Positions 25,773 to 34,655 of a stretch of DNA of 64,000 nucleotides are shown one piece after another; within the stretch, counting starts at the first letter, position 1, and each line of letters starts with the position of its first letter. The DNA is from Streptomyces lydicus (GTDB lineage: Bacteria; Actinomycetota; Actinomycetes; Streptomycetales; Streptomycetaceae). Both the position numbers and the translations under genes were made by a program. Where the stretch lies: positions 2,790,001 to 2,854,000 of the forward strand of contig NZ_CP017157.1 in the NCBI RefSeq assembly GCF_001729485.1, written 5' to 3'. The notes beneath the pieces are model-generated. The model worked only from the letters and a program-made list of their open reading frames with translations, did no database searches and was not told the origin of the DNA.

Positions 25773-25786
25773 AACCAACAGTTGTT
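25773..25786. promoter_or_regulatory. TetR operator copy 2
   Basis: AACCAACAGTTGTT, 23 bp after copy 1 (13 of 14 bases identical), covering the expected transcription start. Confidence 0.7.
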
Positions 25787-25806
25787 CAGTTAAGGGATGA
25801 ATGATC

Positions 25807-26421
25807 ATGCGCATAGCCGTACTCGGAGCGTCAGGGCGGACCGGCAGCGCGCTCGTCGACAAAGCGCTGGAACGGGGACACGAGGTCGTGGCCCTGGTTC
25901 GCACGCCGGCCAAGGTCACCGTGCCCGCGTCGCGGCAGTGCGAGGTCCGGAAGGCGGATGTCACCGACCCGCAGAGCTTCCCCGACCTGACCGACGTCGA
26001 CGTGGCCGTCTCTGCCATCGGCATCGGCAAGGGTGACGGCCCGGGCGCACTGGTCGCCGGGGCCAGGGCACTCGCGGCGGCGAACGTTCGCGCGACGGTA
26101 TGGCTCGGCGCGCTGGGCTCGGGCGTGTCGAGTCGATCGGGTGGGCTGATCTACGCGGGGGTGATGCGGATGTTCGTCGGCTCGGAGCTGGCCGAGAAGG
26201 TCGAGGCCGACCAGATCGCCCTGGATGCCGGCGCTACGGTGTTCCATGCCCCGGACGTCACCGATGGCCCTCTCAGCCCTACCCGTCGCATCGTGCCACT
26301 GGCGGACCTGCGGCGTTCGCTGCTGCCGCCCCGAATCTCCCGGGCCACGCTGGCCTCCTTGTTGCTGGACGAGGCGGAGACGGGCCGGCACGGCACCGGA
26401 ATCGTCGTACCCCTGAGTTAG
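25807..26421 (+). CDS. NAD(P)H-binding NmrA/Rossmann reductase-like protein
   Basis: 204 aa. The dinucleotide motif GASGRTGS lies at residues 7-14 of MRIAVLGASGRTG, followed by a basic residue in ALVRTPAK, typical of NAD(P)H-binding PF13460 proteins related to NmrA and flavin or quinone reductases. No catalytic YxxxK is visible. ATG 25807 has AAGGGA 9 bases upstream; ATG 25801 is also in frame. Likely an oxidative or electrophile-response gene repressed by the divergent TetR, judging by family and operator layout. Confidence 0.85.
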   Translation: MRIAVLGASGRTGSALVDKALERGHEVVALVRTPAKVTVPASRQCEVRKADVTDPQSFPDLTDVDVAVSAIGIGKGDGPGALVAGARALAAANVRATVWLGALGSGVSSRSGGLIYAGVMRMFVGSELAEKVEADQIALDAGATVFHAPDVTDGPLSPTRRIVPLADLRRSLLPPRISRATLASLLLDEAETGRHGTGIVVPLS

Positions 26422-26478
26422 CCATCGGTTGACGCGACAGCCCCCGTTGTCCACAGGGCGGGAGCGAACCACCCTCGG

Positions 26479-26496
26479 CAACCGCGATCGCGGTTG
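26479..26496. promoter_or_regulatory. 18-bp perfect palindrome upstream of SDR
   Basis: CAACCGCGATCGCGGTTG, perfectly symmetric, 157 bases before the SDR start, in an otherwise featureless 231-base gap. Operator-like (TetR or LacI class); the cognate regulator is unknown. Confidence 0.5.
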
Positions 26497-26652
26497 TGCG
26501 GACGGCCGCGCCCGGCACCGACGCGTGACAGGGGGCTGCCCCTCGTCCGGCACGCCGGGGTCAACGAGCACCGGCCGTCGCGGTACCCCGAACAAGGTCG
26601 CCCGGGCGAATCAGGCATCGCCTGGTGCGAGTAACTGCATCGGAAGGTCCTC

Positions 26653-27405
26653 ATGAGCAACTTCTCAGGAAAAATCGGACTCGTGACGGGTGCTGGAAGC
26701 GGAATCGGCCGCGCGACGGCGATCGAGCTGGCCCGGCAGGGCGCCACCGTCACCGTCACCGACATCAACGAGGCCACAGCCGTCGAGACCACCGAAATGA
26801 TCAGGAAGGACGGTGGAGAGGCACTGGCGCTCAGCGTCGACATCGCCGACGAGGGGGCGGTGCGGACGGCCGTCGAGCGCACGGTCGAGAGGTACGGCGG
26901 CCTCGACTTCGCCGTGAACAATGCCGGTCTGGACTCACACCACCGGCAGCTCGACCAGATGCCCCTGGAGGAGTTCGAGCGCGTGACCCACGTCAACCTG
27001 GGCGGGACCTTCCTCTGCATGAAGTACGAGCTACCCGCTCTGCGGAGCCGCGGCGGCGGCGCGATCGTCAACGTCGCCTCCAACGGCGGCCTGTACGCAA
27101 TCCCGACCGCCCCCGCCTACGTGGCAGCCAAGCACGGCATCGTCGGGCTCACCAAGGTCGCCGCCGTGGACTACGCGCCGCACGACATCCGGGTCAACGC
27201 CGTCTGCCCCGGCCCGACCCGTACACCCGGCTTCGAAAGGGTGGCGGCCGGCACCGACTTGATCGCGATGCAGGAGGCGATCACCCCACTCGGCCGGATG
27301 GCCACCTCGGAAGAGGCCGCCGCAGCCGCAGTCTGGCTCTGCTCGGACGCCGCGTCCTACATCACCGGGATCGCGCTGTCGGTCGACGGCGGGCGGCGGG
27401 CATGA
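26653..27405 (+). CDS. SDR family oxidoreductase
   Basis: 250 aa, classical SDR close to 3-oxoacyl-ACP or glucose dehydrogenase types. TGAGSGIG at residues 12-19, an NAD-favouring Asp after strand 2 (VTDINEA), NNAG near 90, Ser in NVASNGG, YVAAK near residue 157, and the C-terminal [14 protein letters not shown] lies 8 bases before the ATG. Its stop overlaps the ATG of an amidohydrolase stub, so it once headed a two-gene operon. Confidence 0.92.
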   Translation: MSNFSGKIGLVTGAGSGIGRATAIELARQGATVTVTDINEATAVETTEMIRKDGGEALALSVDIADEGAVRTAVERTVERYGGLDFAVNNAGLDSHHRQLDQMPLEEFERVTHVNLGGTFLCMKYELPALRSRGGGAIVNVASNGGLYAIPTAPAYVAAKHGIVGLTKVAAVDYAPHDIRVNAVCPGPTRTPGFERVAAGTDLIAMQEAITPLGRMATSEEAAAAAVWLCSDAASYITGIALSVDGGRRA

Positions 27406-27578
27406 GGGTCATCGCGGTCGAGGAGTACACGGCTGTCCTGGCTCCGGGATGTTGTGGCACGCGGGTGAGGGAGCCCTCAGCCCCCGAAGCTCACACGCGG
27501 ACTGGCAGTGGAGCTGGCAATCGCCGTACAAAGGCAGTCGCCGGCGGGGGGGCGGCGACTCCCTGGTCGGCCCACTGA
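27402..27578 (+). pseudogene. 5' stub of an amidohydrolase gene
   Basis: ATG overlaps the SDR stop (ATGA). The first residues MRVIAVEEY match the start of amidohydrolase_2 decarboxylases, where the normal ExH metal motif would read EEH; here the His is Tyr. After about 15 residues the frame loses all family similarity and stops at 27578. It looks like a truncated remnant. It complements the kind of region missing from the fragment at 24100-24837. Confidence 0.6.
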
Positions 27579-27814
27579 ATTGGAGTGAGAAAGACCTACT
27601 GCCAGGGCTGGTTCATCACTGCGTCCTTGTCCCCGGACCGGCCAAGATCGCGAGACGAGTCAGGGTTGGTCATCACGTGAGACACCGGAAGCCTCGCAGG
27701 TCGAGCCTTCGCCGGTGGCCATGGGAAAGGAGCACCTGCACCGGGAGCGGTGCCCGACGGCGGCCGGTGCCTCCCGCCGCCGTCGGTGTGCGGGCGGGAC
27801 GCCATACTGGGGGC
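27579..27814. other. Gap before rpe
   Basis: 236 bases with no recognisable gene, RNA or palindrome; probably the rpe promoter region plus debris at the right edge of the accessory block. Confidence 0.4.
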
Positions 27815-28498
27815 ATGGCCTTGATCAACCCCAGCATCCTGTCCGCAGACTTCGCCCGGCTCGCCGAGGAGGCGAAGGCCGTCGAGGGCGCCGACTGGCT
27901 GCACGTCGACGTCATGGACAACCACTTCGTCCCGAACCTGACCCTCGGCGTGCCGGTCGTCGAGTCGCTGCGCAAGGCGACGGACACCCCGCTCGACCTG
28001 CATCTGATGATCGAGGACCCGGACCGCTGGGCGCCGCAGTACGTCGAGGCCGGGGCCGGGTCGGTGACCTTCCACGTGGAGGCGGCCGGTGCGCCGGTGC
28101 GGCTGGCGCGGGAGATCCGGGCCCAGGGCGCGCGGGCGTCGATGGCGCTGAAGCCGGCCACGCCGATCGAGCCGTACGAGGACCTGCTGCCCGAGCTCGA
28201 CATGCTGCTGATCATGACCGTGGAGCCGGGCTTCGGCGGCCAGTCGTTCCTGGACATCATGCTGCCGAAGATCCGCCGCACCCGTGAGCTGATCTCCAAG
28301 CACGGGCTGGAGCTGTGGCTCCAGGTGGACGGCGGGGTCTCCGCGGCCACCATCGAGCGGTGCGCGGAGGCCGGCGCCGATGTGTTCGTGGCCGGTTCCG
28401 CGGTCTACGGCGCGGACGACCCGGCCAAGGCGGTGCGGGACCTGCGCGAGTCGGCCCGGGCCGCGACCGCGGCGGCGGGCTGGGGCTGCGCGCACTGA
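27815..28498 (+). CDS. rpe: Ribulose-phosphate 3-epimerase
   Basis: 227 aa TIM barrel of the pentose phosphate pathway interconverting Ru5P and Xu5P. Motifs: [29 protein letters not shown] with metal-ligand His and Asp, [22 protein letters not shown], and [10 protein letters not shown] at the C-terminus. ATG 27815 gives [10 protein letters not shown], the usual start. Confidence 0.97.
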   Translation: MALINPSILSADFARLAEEAKAVEGADWLHVDVMDNHFVPNLTLGVPVVESLRKATDTPLDLHLMIEDPDRWAPQYVEAGAGSVTFHVEAAGAPVRLAREIRAQGARASMALKPATPIEPYEDLLPELDMLLIMTVEPGFGGQSFLDIMLPKIRRTRELISKHGLELWLQVDGGVSAATIERCAEAGADVFVAGSAVYGADDPAKAVRDLRESARAATAAAGWGCAH

Positions 28499-28648
28499 CT
28501 TTCAGGAGACCGGGACGGGCGGTCCGGCCGGCTTCCGCCACGGTGTGCGTGCCGTGGCGCGGCCGTGCCGCCAGTTGTCCGTGGCGCCACCGAGCGTTCA
28601 CGGCCGCCGGGGCGCCGTTGGTCCCCGTTGGCCCGGGGTTTCTGAAAG

Positions 28649-28680
28649 GATGAGCAAAGACTCGATCAGATGCGCAAAAG
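28649..28680 (+). promoter_or_regulatory. Direct repeats GATGnGCAAArr upstream of the SorC-type regulator
   Basis: Two 12-base repeats (28649-28660 and 28669-28680) 20 bp apart, ending where the GGGGAG ribosome binding site begins. Direct repeats on one helix face suggest an autoregulatory operator. Confidence 0.5.
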
Positions 28681-28691
28681 GGGAGAATTTC

Positions 28692-29735
28692 GTGGTAGCC
28701 AGCCGCCCACAGTCCGGAATGGGCCCTGCCGAGCTGGTGCAGGCTGCGGCCATGGCCCGCCGTTTCTATCTTGAGGGCAAGTCGAAGATCCAGATCGCCG
28801 AGGAGTTCGGCGTCAGCCGGTTCAAGGTCGCGCGGGTGCTGGAGACGGCACTGGAACGCGATCTTGTACGGATCGAGATCCGGGTGCCCTCCGAGCTCGA
28901 CGCCGAACGCTCCGACGCCCTGCGGGCCCGCTACGGCCTGCGGCACGCCGTCGTCGTCGAGTCGCCCGCGGACGCTCCCCCCGCCTTCGGCGGCCAGACC
29001 CCGCCCGAGGACGCTGCCGACCCGGAGAACCTCGGTGAGGTGGCCGCCGACCTGCTCGGCGAGCTGGTCGCCGAGGGCGATGTGCTCGGGCTCGCCTGGG
29101 GCCGTTCGACCATCCACATGGCGGCCGCGCTGCACCGGCTGCCGCCGTGCACCGTCGTGCAGCTGACCGGTGTCTACGACGCCGGCACCGCCGACCGCGG
29201 CTCGGTCGAGGCGGTGCGCCGCGCGGCCGACGTCGCCGGCGGCGAGGCACACCCGATCTACGCGCCGATGCTGCTGCCGGACTCGGCCACCGCCGAGGCG
29301 CTACGCCGGCAGACCGGGATCGCCCGCGCCTTCGAGTACTTCGACAAGGTCACCGTCGCCTGCGTCTCCATCGGCTCCTGGGAGCCGGGCGTCTCGACCG
29401 TCTACGACATGCTCTCGGAAGAGGAGCGGGAGCACTACGCCTCGCTGGGTGCGGCCGCCGAGATGTCCGCGCACCTCTTCGACGCGGAGGGCCGGCGGAT
29501 CGGCCGCGACCTGGGCGAGCGGTGCATCACGGTCGAGGCCGACCGGCTGCGGCGCATCCCGGAGGTAGTCGCCATCGCGGGCGGCCGGCGCAAGGCCGCG
29601 GCGATCGGCGCGGTGCTGCGCTCGGGTCTCGTGACGAGCCTGGTCACGGACACCGCGGCCGCCGACCACCTGCTGCTGGAGACCGGCCCCGGGCCGCGTC
29701 CCGCCCTGGACCGCGCGGACCCTGACGGGTCGTGA
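28692..29735 (+). CDS. Sugar-binding transcriptional regulator (SorC/DeoR type)
   Basis: 347 aa. N-terminal HTH at about residues 15-50 (MARRFYLEGKSKIQIAEEFGVSRFKVARVLETAL). The large C-terminal sugar-phosphate-binding domain shows LGLAWGRSTIHMAAAL, VVQLTGVY and VAIAGGRRKAAAIGAVLRSGLV. GTG 28692 is preferred: GGGGAG lies 6 bases upstream, whereas ATG 28650 directly abuts its only purine-rich stretch and would place the repeats inside the coding region. It follows rpe, so a pentose- or sugar-phosphate effector is plausible but inferred. Confidence 0.88.
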   Translation: MVASRPQSGMGPAELVQAAAMARRFYLEGKSKIQIAEEFGVSRFKVARVLETALERDLVRIEIRVPSELDAERSDALRARYGLRHAVVVESPADAPPAFGGQTPPEDAADPENLGEVAADLLGELVAEGDVLGLAWGRSTIHMAAALHRLPPCTVVQLTGVYDAGTADRGSVEAVRRAADVAGGEAHPIYAPMLLPDSATAEALRRQTGIARAFEYFDKVTVACVSIGSWEPGVSTVYDMLSEEEREHYASLGAAAEMSAHLFDAEGRRIGRDLGERCITVEADRLRRIPEVVAIAGGRRKAAAIGAVLRSGLVTSLVTDTAAADHLLLETGPGPRPALDRADPDGS

Positions 29736-29740
29736 CCCCC

Positions 29741-29762
29741 GCCGGGCGGCCGGCCGCCCGGC
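29741..29762. terminator. 22-bp perfect palindrome after the SorC-type regulator
   Basis: Perfect GC-only palindrome 5 bases after the stop codon; acts as a hairpin in RNA from either strand. Probable terminator. Confidence 0.6.
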
Positions 29763-29820
29763 CACCCCTGGGGCGCTCACCGGCGGGCAGGCCGCGCGGG
29801 CCTGTGACAGCATCGGCGCC

Positions 29821-30282
29821 ATGGTGATCCGCTCCGCCCCGCGCCGTGCCGCCGCCGCTCTCGGCGCGCTGCTCGCCGGGCTGCTGCTCGTCCTGGCGGG
29901 GTGCGCCACCGGCGGTGGCGCCGACGGGAGTTCGCCCGGATCGCCGCGGGCCACCGGCGCCGTGACCGCGCCCCGCCCGTCCGGCGTACCGGGCCGGCCC
30001 CGGGGCATGCCGGTCGTCGCGGTCGGCGCGCTGCCCGTCGAGGCGCGCGACACGCTCCGGCTCATCGACGCCGGCGGGCCGTTCCCGTACGCGCAGGACG
30101 GCACGGTCTTCGGCAACCGCGAGGGTCTGTTGCCCCGTCATGCGCGCGGCTACTACCACGAGTACACGGTCCCCACCCCCGGCGCACCGGACCGCGGCGC
30201 CCGCCGCCTGGTCACCGGCGGGGGCCACGAGACGTACTACACCGACGACCACTACCGATCGTTCAAGGCGGTGTCGCGATGA
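29821..30282 (+). CDS. Lipoprotein guanyl-specific ribonuclease (barnase / RNase Sa family)
   Basis: 153 aa. A basic N-terminus and hydrophobic segment end in the lipobox LAGC with Cys28, predicting a lipid-anchored secreted enzyme. Residues about 75-153 match Streptomyces RNase Sa: NREGLLP, YYHEYTV (catalytic Glu), GARRLVTGG (catalytic Arg) and YYTDDHYRSF (catalytic His). The residues 29-65 form a Pro/Gly/Ser linker. RNase Sa enzymes are normally free secreted proteins, so the lipobox is unusual. The stop overlaps the barstar ATG. Confidence 0.92.
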   Translation: MVIRSAPRRAAAALGALLAGLLLVLAGCATGGGADGSSPGSPRATGAVTAPRPSGVPGRPRGMPVVAVGALPVEARDTLRLIDAGGPFPYAQDGTVFGNREGLLPRHARGYYHEYTVPTPGAPDRGARRLVTGGGHETYYTDDHYRSFKAVSR

Positions 30283-30755
30283 CGGAGCCGGTACCCCGAC
30301 CGCTGGTGGCGGTGCTCGACGGCAGTACGCCGCCGGGGGTGCTGACCTGGCCTGCCGACCGGCCGGTGGCCGACGCGCTGGCGGCCGCCCGGGACGCCGG
30401 GTGGACCGGTGCGGTCCTGGAGCTGGCGGACGTGACGGACAAGGCCGCCTTCATGGAGCGGTGCGCCGGCGCGCTGCGGCTGCCGGAGTGGTTCGGCCGC
30501 AACTGGGACGCCCTCGCCGACTGCCTGACCGATCTGTCCTGGTGCCCGGCCGGCCGCGGGCGGCTGCTGGTCGTCACGGGCTGGCAGGGCTACGCGGCGG
30601 CCGCGCCGGACGACTGGAGCGTGGTGGAGTCGATCCTCGCGGACGCGGTCGGCCACTGGCGCGACACGGACACCGGACTCGCCGTGATCATGGCCAGGGG
30701 ACGGCCGCGGAAGGGGGAGCAGCGGCCCGACCAGGGACGCTGTCCCGCGACCTGA
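30279..30755 (+). CDS. Barstar family ribonuclease inhibitor
   Basis: 158 aa, cytoplasmic immunity partner. The barstar fold is seen in VLELADVTDKAAFMERCAGALRLPEWFGRNWDALADCLTDL, where the WFGRNWDAL and Asp-rich helix contact the RNase active site. ATG overlaps the RNase stop (ATGA), giving coupled synthesis of toxin and antidote. A basic C-terminal tail (RGRPRKGEQRPD) is extra. Confidence 0.93.
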   Translation: MTEPVPRPLVAVLDGSTPPGVLTWPADRPVADALAAARDAGWTGAVLELADVTDKAAFMERCAGALRLPEWFGRNWDALADCLTDLSWCPAGRGRLLVVTGWQGYAAAAPDDWSVVESILADAVGHWRDTDTGLAVIMARGRPRKGEQRPDQGRCPAT

Positions 30756-32306
<1,551 letters not shown>

Positions 32307-32335
32307 CCGCACACCGGCGTACCGACGCCGCGCCA

Positions 32336-32364
32336 CGGCCCCGCACCGCTCCGGTGCGGGGCCG
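32336..32364 (+). terminator. Intrinsic terminator of guaB1
   Basis: Perfect 13-bp stem (32336-32348 with 32352-32364), 3-base loop, 30 bases after the stop. Confidence 0.85.
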
Positions 32365-32440
32365 TTCGCGTGCCCGGGCCGGGGCGGCGCGTCCACGCTG
32401 TGGACACCGGGCGGGGAACGGTTGCGTCCGGTGCCCGAAA

Positions 32441-32502
32441 CGCAACGAACCTCCGGCCTCGGCACCCGTGCGCAATGATCCTTCGTGGTTGCGCAAGGAA
32501 CC
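32441..32502 (+). promoter_or_regulatory. Three CGCAA boxes upstream of the permease
   Basis: CGCAACGAACC (32441), CGCAATGATCC (32471) and CGCAAGGAACC (32492), same strand, spaced 30 and 21 bp. Consensus CGCAAnGAWYC. Inverted TTGCGT (32422) and TTGCGC (32489) halves add local dyads. The same box set with the same spacing occurs before davA. Confidence 0.65.
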
Positions 32503-32506
32503 TGCA

Positions 32507-32536
32507 TTACGGCAGCTCAGCGGCGCCCCGTACAGT
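32507..32536 (+). promoter_or_regulatory. Permease promoter
   Basis: TTACGG (32507-32512), 18-base spacer ending CCCCG, TACAGT (32531-32536). The -10 begins exactly 39 bp after the start of the third CGCAA box, as in the davA promoter. Confidence 0.55.
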
Positions 32537-32667
32537 CATCCGCTAGTACGTGGAGTGGCGGGGACCGCCTGCTCAGCGGTCTCCTGCAGCGGTGGCTTTC
32601 GCCTGCCCGCGCACAGATCGCTGTCGGTCGCCGCCATCTGACCGGCAGCGATTAAGGAGCCACCCCA
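32537..32667 (+). other. Leader of the permease mRNA
   Basis: About 125 bases of untranslated leader if the promoter call is right. It contains GC-rich self-complementary stretches (for example GACCGCC...AGCGGTC, 32563-32582) but no riboswitch I recognise. Confidence 0.35.
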
Positions 32668-34140
32668 GTGTTGGAGCACGGCGCAGCCCCACCCGCAGGG
32701 GACCGTGACACCAGGCCACCCGCCCCCGGAGGTCTCGGCACCCGGCTGATGCGGCGCAAGCCGGTCGAGCGGCTGGTGTCCGAGGGCGGCAAGGGCGAGG
32801 GGGGCGAACTCCGCCGCTCCATGGGCGTGTGGCAGCTGACCATGATCAGCATCGGTGCCACCCTGGGCACCGGCATCTTCGTGGTCCTCGGCGAGGCCGT
32901 CCCGGACGCCGGGCCCGCGGTCATCCTCTCCTTCGTCATCGCCGGTATCACCGCGCTGTTCTCGGCGCTGTCGTACGCGGAGCTGGCCGGCACCATCCCG
33001 GTCTCCGGATCCTCGTACTCCTACGCCTACGCCACCCTCGGCGAGCTGGTCGCCTGGGTCTGCGGCTGGTGTCTGATCCTGGAGTACGGCGTCTCGGTCG
33101 CGGCCGTCGCGGTGGGCTGGGGCCAGTACCTCAACGAGCTGCTCGACGGCGTCTTCGGCTTCACCATCCCGGACGCGCTGTCCGCGCCGCCCGGTGACGG
33201 CGGCTACTTCAACCTGCCGGCGCTGCTCGTGGTGCTGCTCGCGATGGCGTTCCTGCTGGGCGGGGCCAAGGAGAGCGCCCGGGCCAACACCATCATGGTG
33301 ATGGTCAAGATCGTCGCGCTGCTGCTGTTCTGCGGTGTCGCCTTCCAGGGCGTGAAGTCCGGCAACTACGCCAACTTCATGCCGATGGGCATGGCGGGCG
33401 TCAGCGCCGCGGGCGCGACCCTGTTCTTCTCGTACATCGGCTTCGACGCCGCCTCCACCGCCGGCGAGGAGGCCAAGAACCCGCAGCGCGACCTGCCGCG
33501 CGCGATCATGCTCTCGCTGGTGATCGTCACCGCGCTGTACTGCCTGGTCGCGGCGATCGCGGTGGGCGCGATGCCGTGGCAGAAGTTCAAGGGCTCGGAG
33601 GCCGCGCTGGCCGGGATCATGAAGGCGGTCACCGGCCAGAGCTGGTGGGCCGTGCTGCTCGCCTTCGGCGCGGTCGTCGCGATCGCCAGCGTCGTGCTGA
33701 CCGTGCTCTACGGTCAGACCCGCATCCTCTTCGCGATGTCCCGGGACGGCCTGGTTCCCAAGACGTTCTCCAAGGTGCACGCCAAGACCGGGGTGCCGCG
33801 GGTGAACACCGTGATCGTCTCGCTGTTCTGCGGCGTGCTCGCCGCCGCGGTGCCGCTGGGCGAGCTGGCCGACGCCACCAGCATCGGCACGCTCTTCGCC
33901 TTCGCGCTGGTCAACGTGGCCGTGATCGTGCTGCGCCGCACCCGCCCGGAGATGAAGCGCACCTTCCGCACGCCGCTCTCCCCGCTCTTCCCGGCGATCG
34001 GTTTCCTGCTGTGCCTCTACATGATGGGCAGCCTGGGCGCGGTGACCTGGGTGGTCTTCGGTGTCTGGATGGCCGTGGGCCTTGTGGTCTACTTCGGTTA
34101 CGGCTTGCGCCGCTCCCGATTGGCCACAGCAGAGAAGTGA
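32668..34140 (+). CDS. Cationic amino acid permease, APC superfamily
   Basis: 490 aa, about 12 transmembrane helices. An N-terminal 50-residue cytoplasmic segment precedes MGVWQLTMISIGATLGTGIFVVLG, the APC motif with the GTGIF unwound helix. FFSYIGFDAASTAGEEAKNPQRDLP in the middle is diagnostic of the CAT (cationic amino acid transporter) branch, which carries Lys/Arg/ornithine. GTG start with AAGGAG 8 bases upstream. Followed after 10 bases by an Lrp-type gene. The shared promoter architecture with davAB points to lysine as substrate (inference). Confidence 0.9.
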   Translation: MLEHGAAPPAGDRDTRPPAPGGLGTRLMRRKPVERLVSEGGKGEGGELRRSMGVWQLTMISIGATLGTGIFVVLGEAVPDAGPAVILSFVIAGITALFSALSYAELAGTIPVSGSSYSYAYATLGELVAWVCGWCLILEYGVSVAAVAVGWGQYLNELLDGVFGFTIPDALSAPPGDGGYFNLPALLVVLLAMAFLLGGAKESARANTIMVMVKIVALLLFCGVAFQGVKSGNYANFMPMGMAGVSAAGATLFFSYIGFDAASTAGEEAKNPQRDLPRAIMLSLVIVTALYCLVAAIAVGAMPWQKFKGSEAALAGIMKAVTGQSWWAVLLAFGAVVAIASVVLTVLYGQTRILFAMSRDGLVPKTFSKVHAKTGVPRVNTVIVSLFCGVLAAAVPLGELADATSIGTLFAFALVNVAVIVLRRTRPEMKRTFRTPLSPLFPAIGFLLCLYMMGSLGAVTWVVFGVWMAVGLVVYFGYGLRRSRLATAEK

Positions 34141-34150
34141 TCCACCCGCA

Positions 34151-34606
34151 GTGCGACTGAACGATCTCGACGAACGCATCGTCCACGCCCTCGCCGAGGA
34201 CGCCCGCCGCAGCTACGCCGACATCGGCCAGGAGGTCGGGCTGTCCGCACCGGCCGTCAAGCGCCGGGTGGACCGGCTGCGGGCCGACGGCGCGATCACC
34301 GGCTTCACCGTACGGGTGGACCCGGCCGCGCTCGGCTGGGAGACCGAGGGCTTCATCGAGATCTACTGCCGCAGCAACACCTCGCCCGAGGCGATCCACC
34401 GCGGCCTGTCGCGCTACCCGGAAGTGGCGTCCGCCTCCACCGTCACCGGTGAGGCGGACGCCATCGTCCAGGTCTTCGCCTCCGACATGCGCCACTTCGA
34501 GCGCGTGCTGGAGCGCATCGCCGGCGAGCCGTTCGTCGAGCGCACCAAGTCGGTCCTGGTGCTCTCCCCGCTGCTGCGCCGCTTCAGCTCGGGGGCACCC
34601 GGCTGA
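34151..34606 (+). CDS. Lrp/AsnC family transcriptional regulator
   Basis: 151 aa. N-terminal HTH (RLNDLDERIVHALAEDARRSYADIGQEVGLSAPAVKRRVDRL) and a RAM ligand-binding domain (EVASASTVTGEADAIVQVFASDMRHFERVLERI). GTG start only 10 bases after the permease stop without a good Shine-Dalgarno, so it is probably translated by coupling. Best candidate to bind the CGCAA boxes at the permease and davA promoters, because Lrp proteins use helically phased repeats. Confidence 0.92.
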   Translation: MRLNDLDERIVHALAEDARRSYADIGQEVGLSAPAVKRRVDRLRADGAITGFTVRVDPAALGWETEGFIEIYCRSNTSPEAIHRGLSRYPEVASASTVTGEADAIVQVFASDMRHFERVLERIAGEPFVERTKSVLVLSPLLRRFSSGAPG

Positions 34607-34618
34607 CCCCGGGGGGGA

Positions 34619-34639
34619 CGGCCGGGCGCGAACCGGCCG
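34619..34639. terminator. Weak hairpin between Lrp gene and MFS gene
   Basis: 7-bp arms CGGCCGG/CCGGCCG with a 7-base loop between convergent genes. Confidence 0.4.
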
Positions 34640-34655
34640 GCCGCCGCCCGCGCGG

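Noticed and set aside
27590..27640. Possible tRNA-like GGTTCATC segment
   Set aside because: No acceptor stem or anticodon arm could be formed around it.
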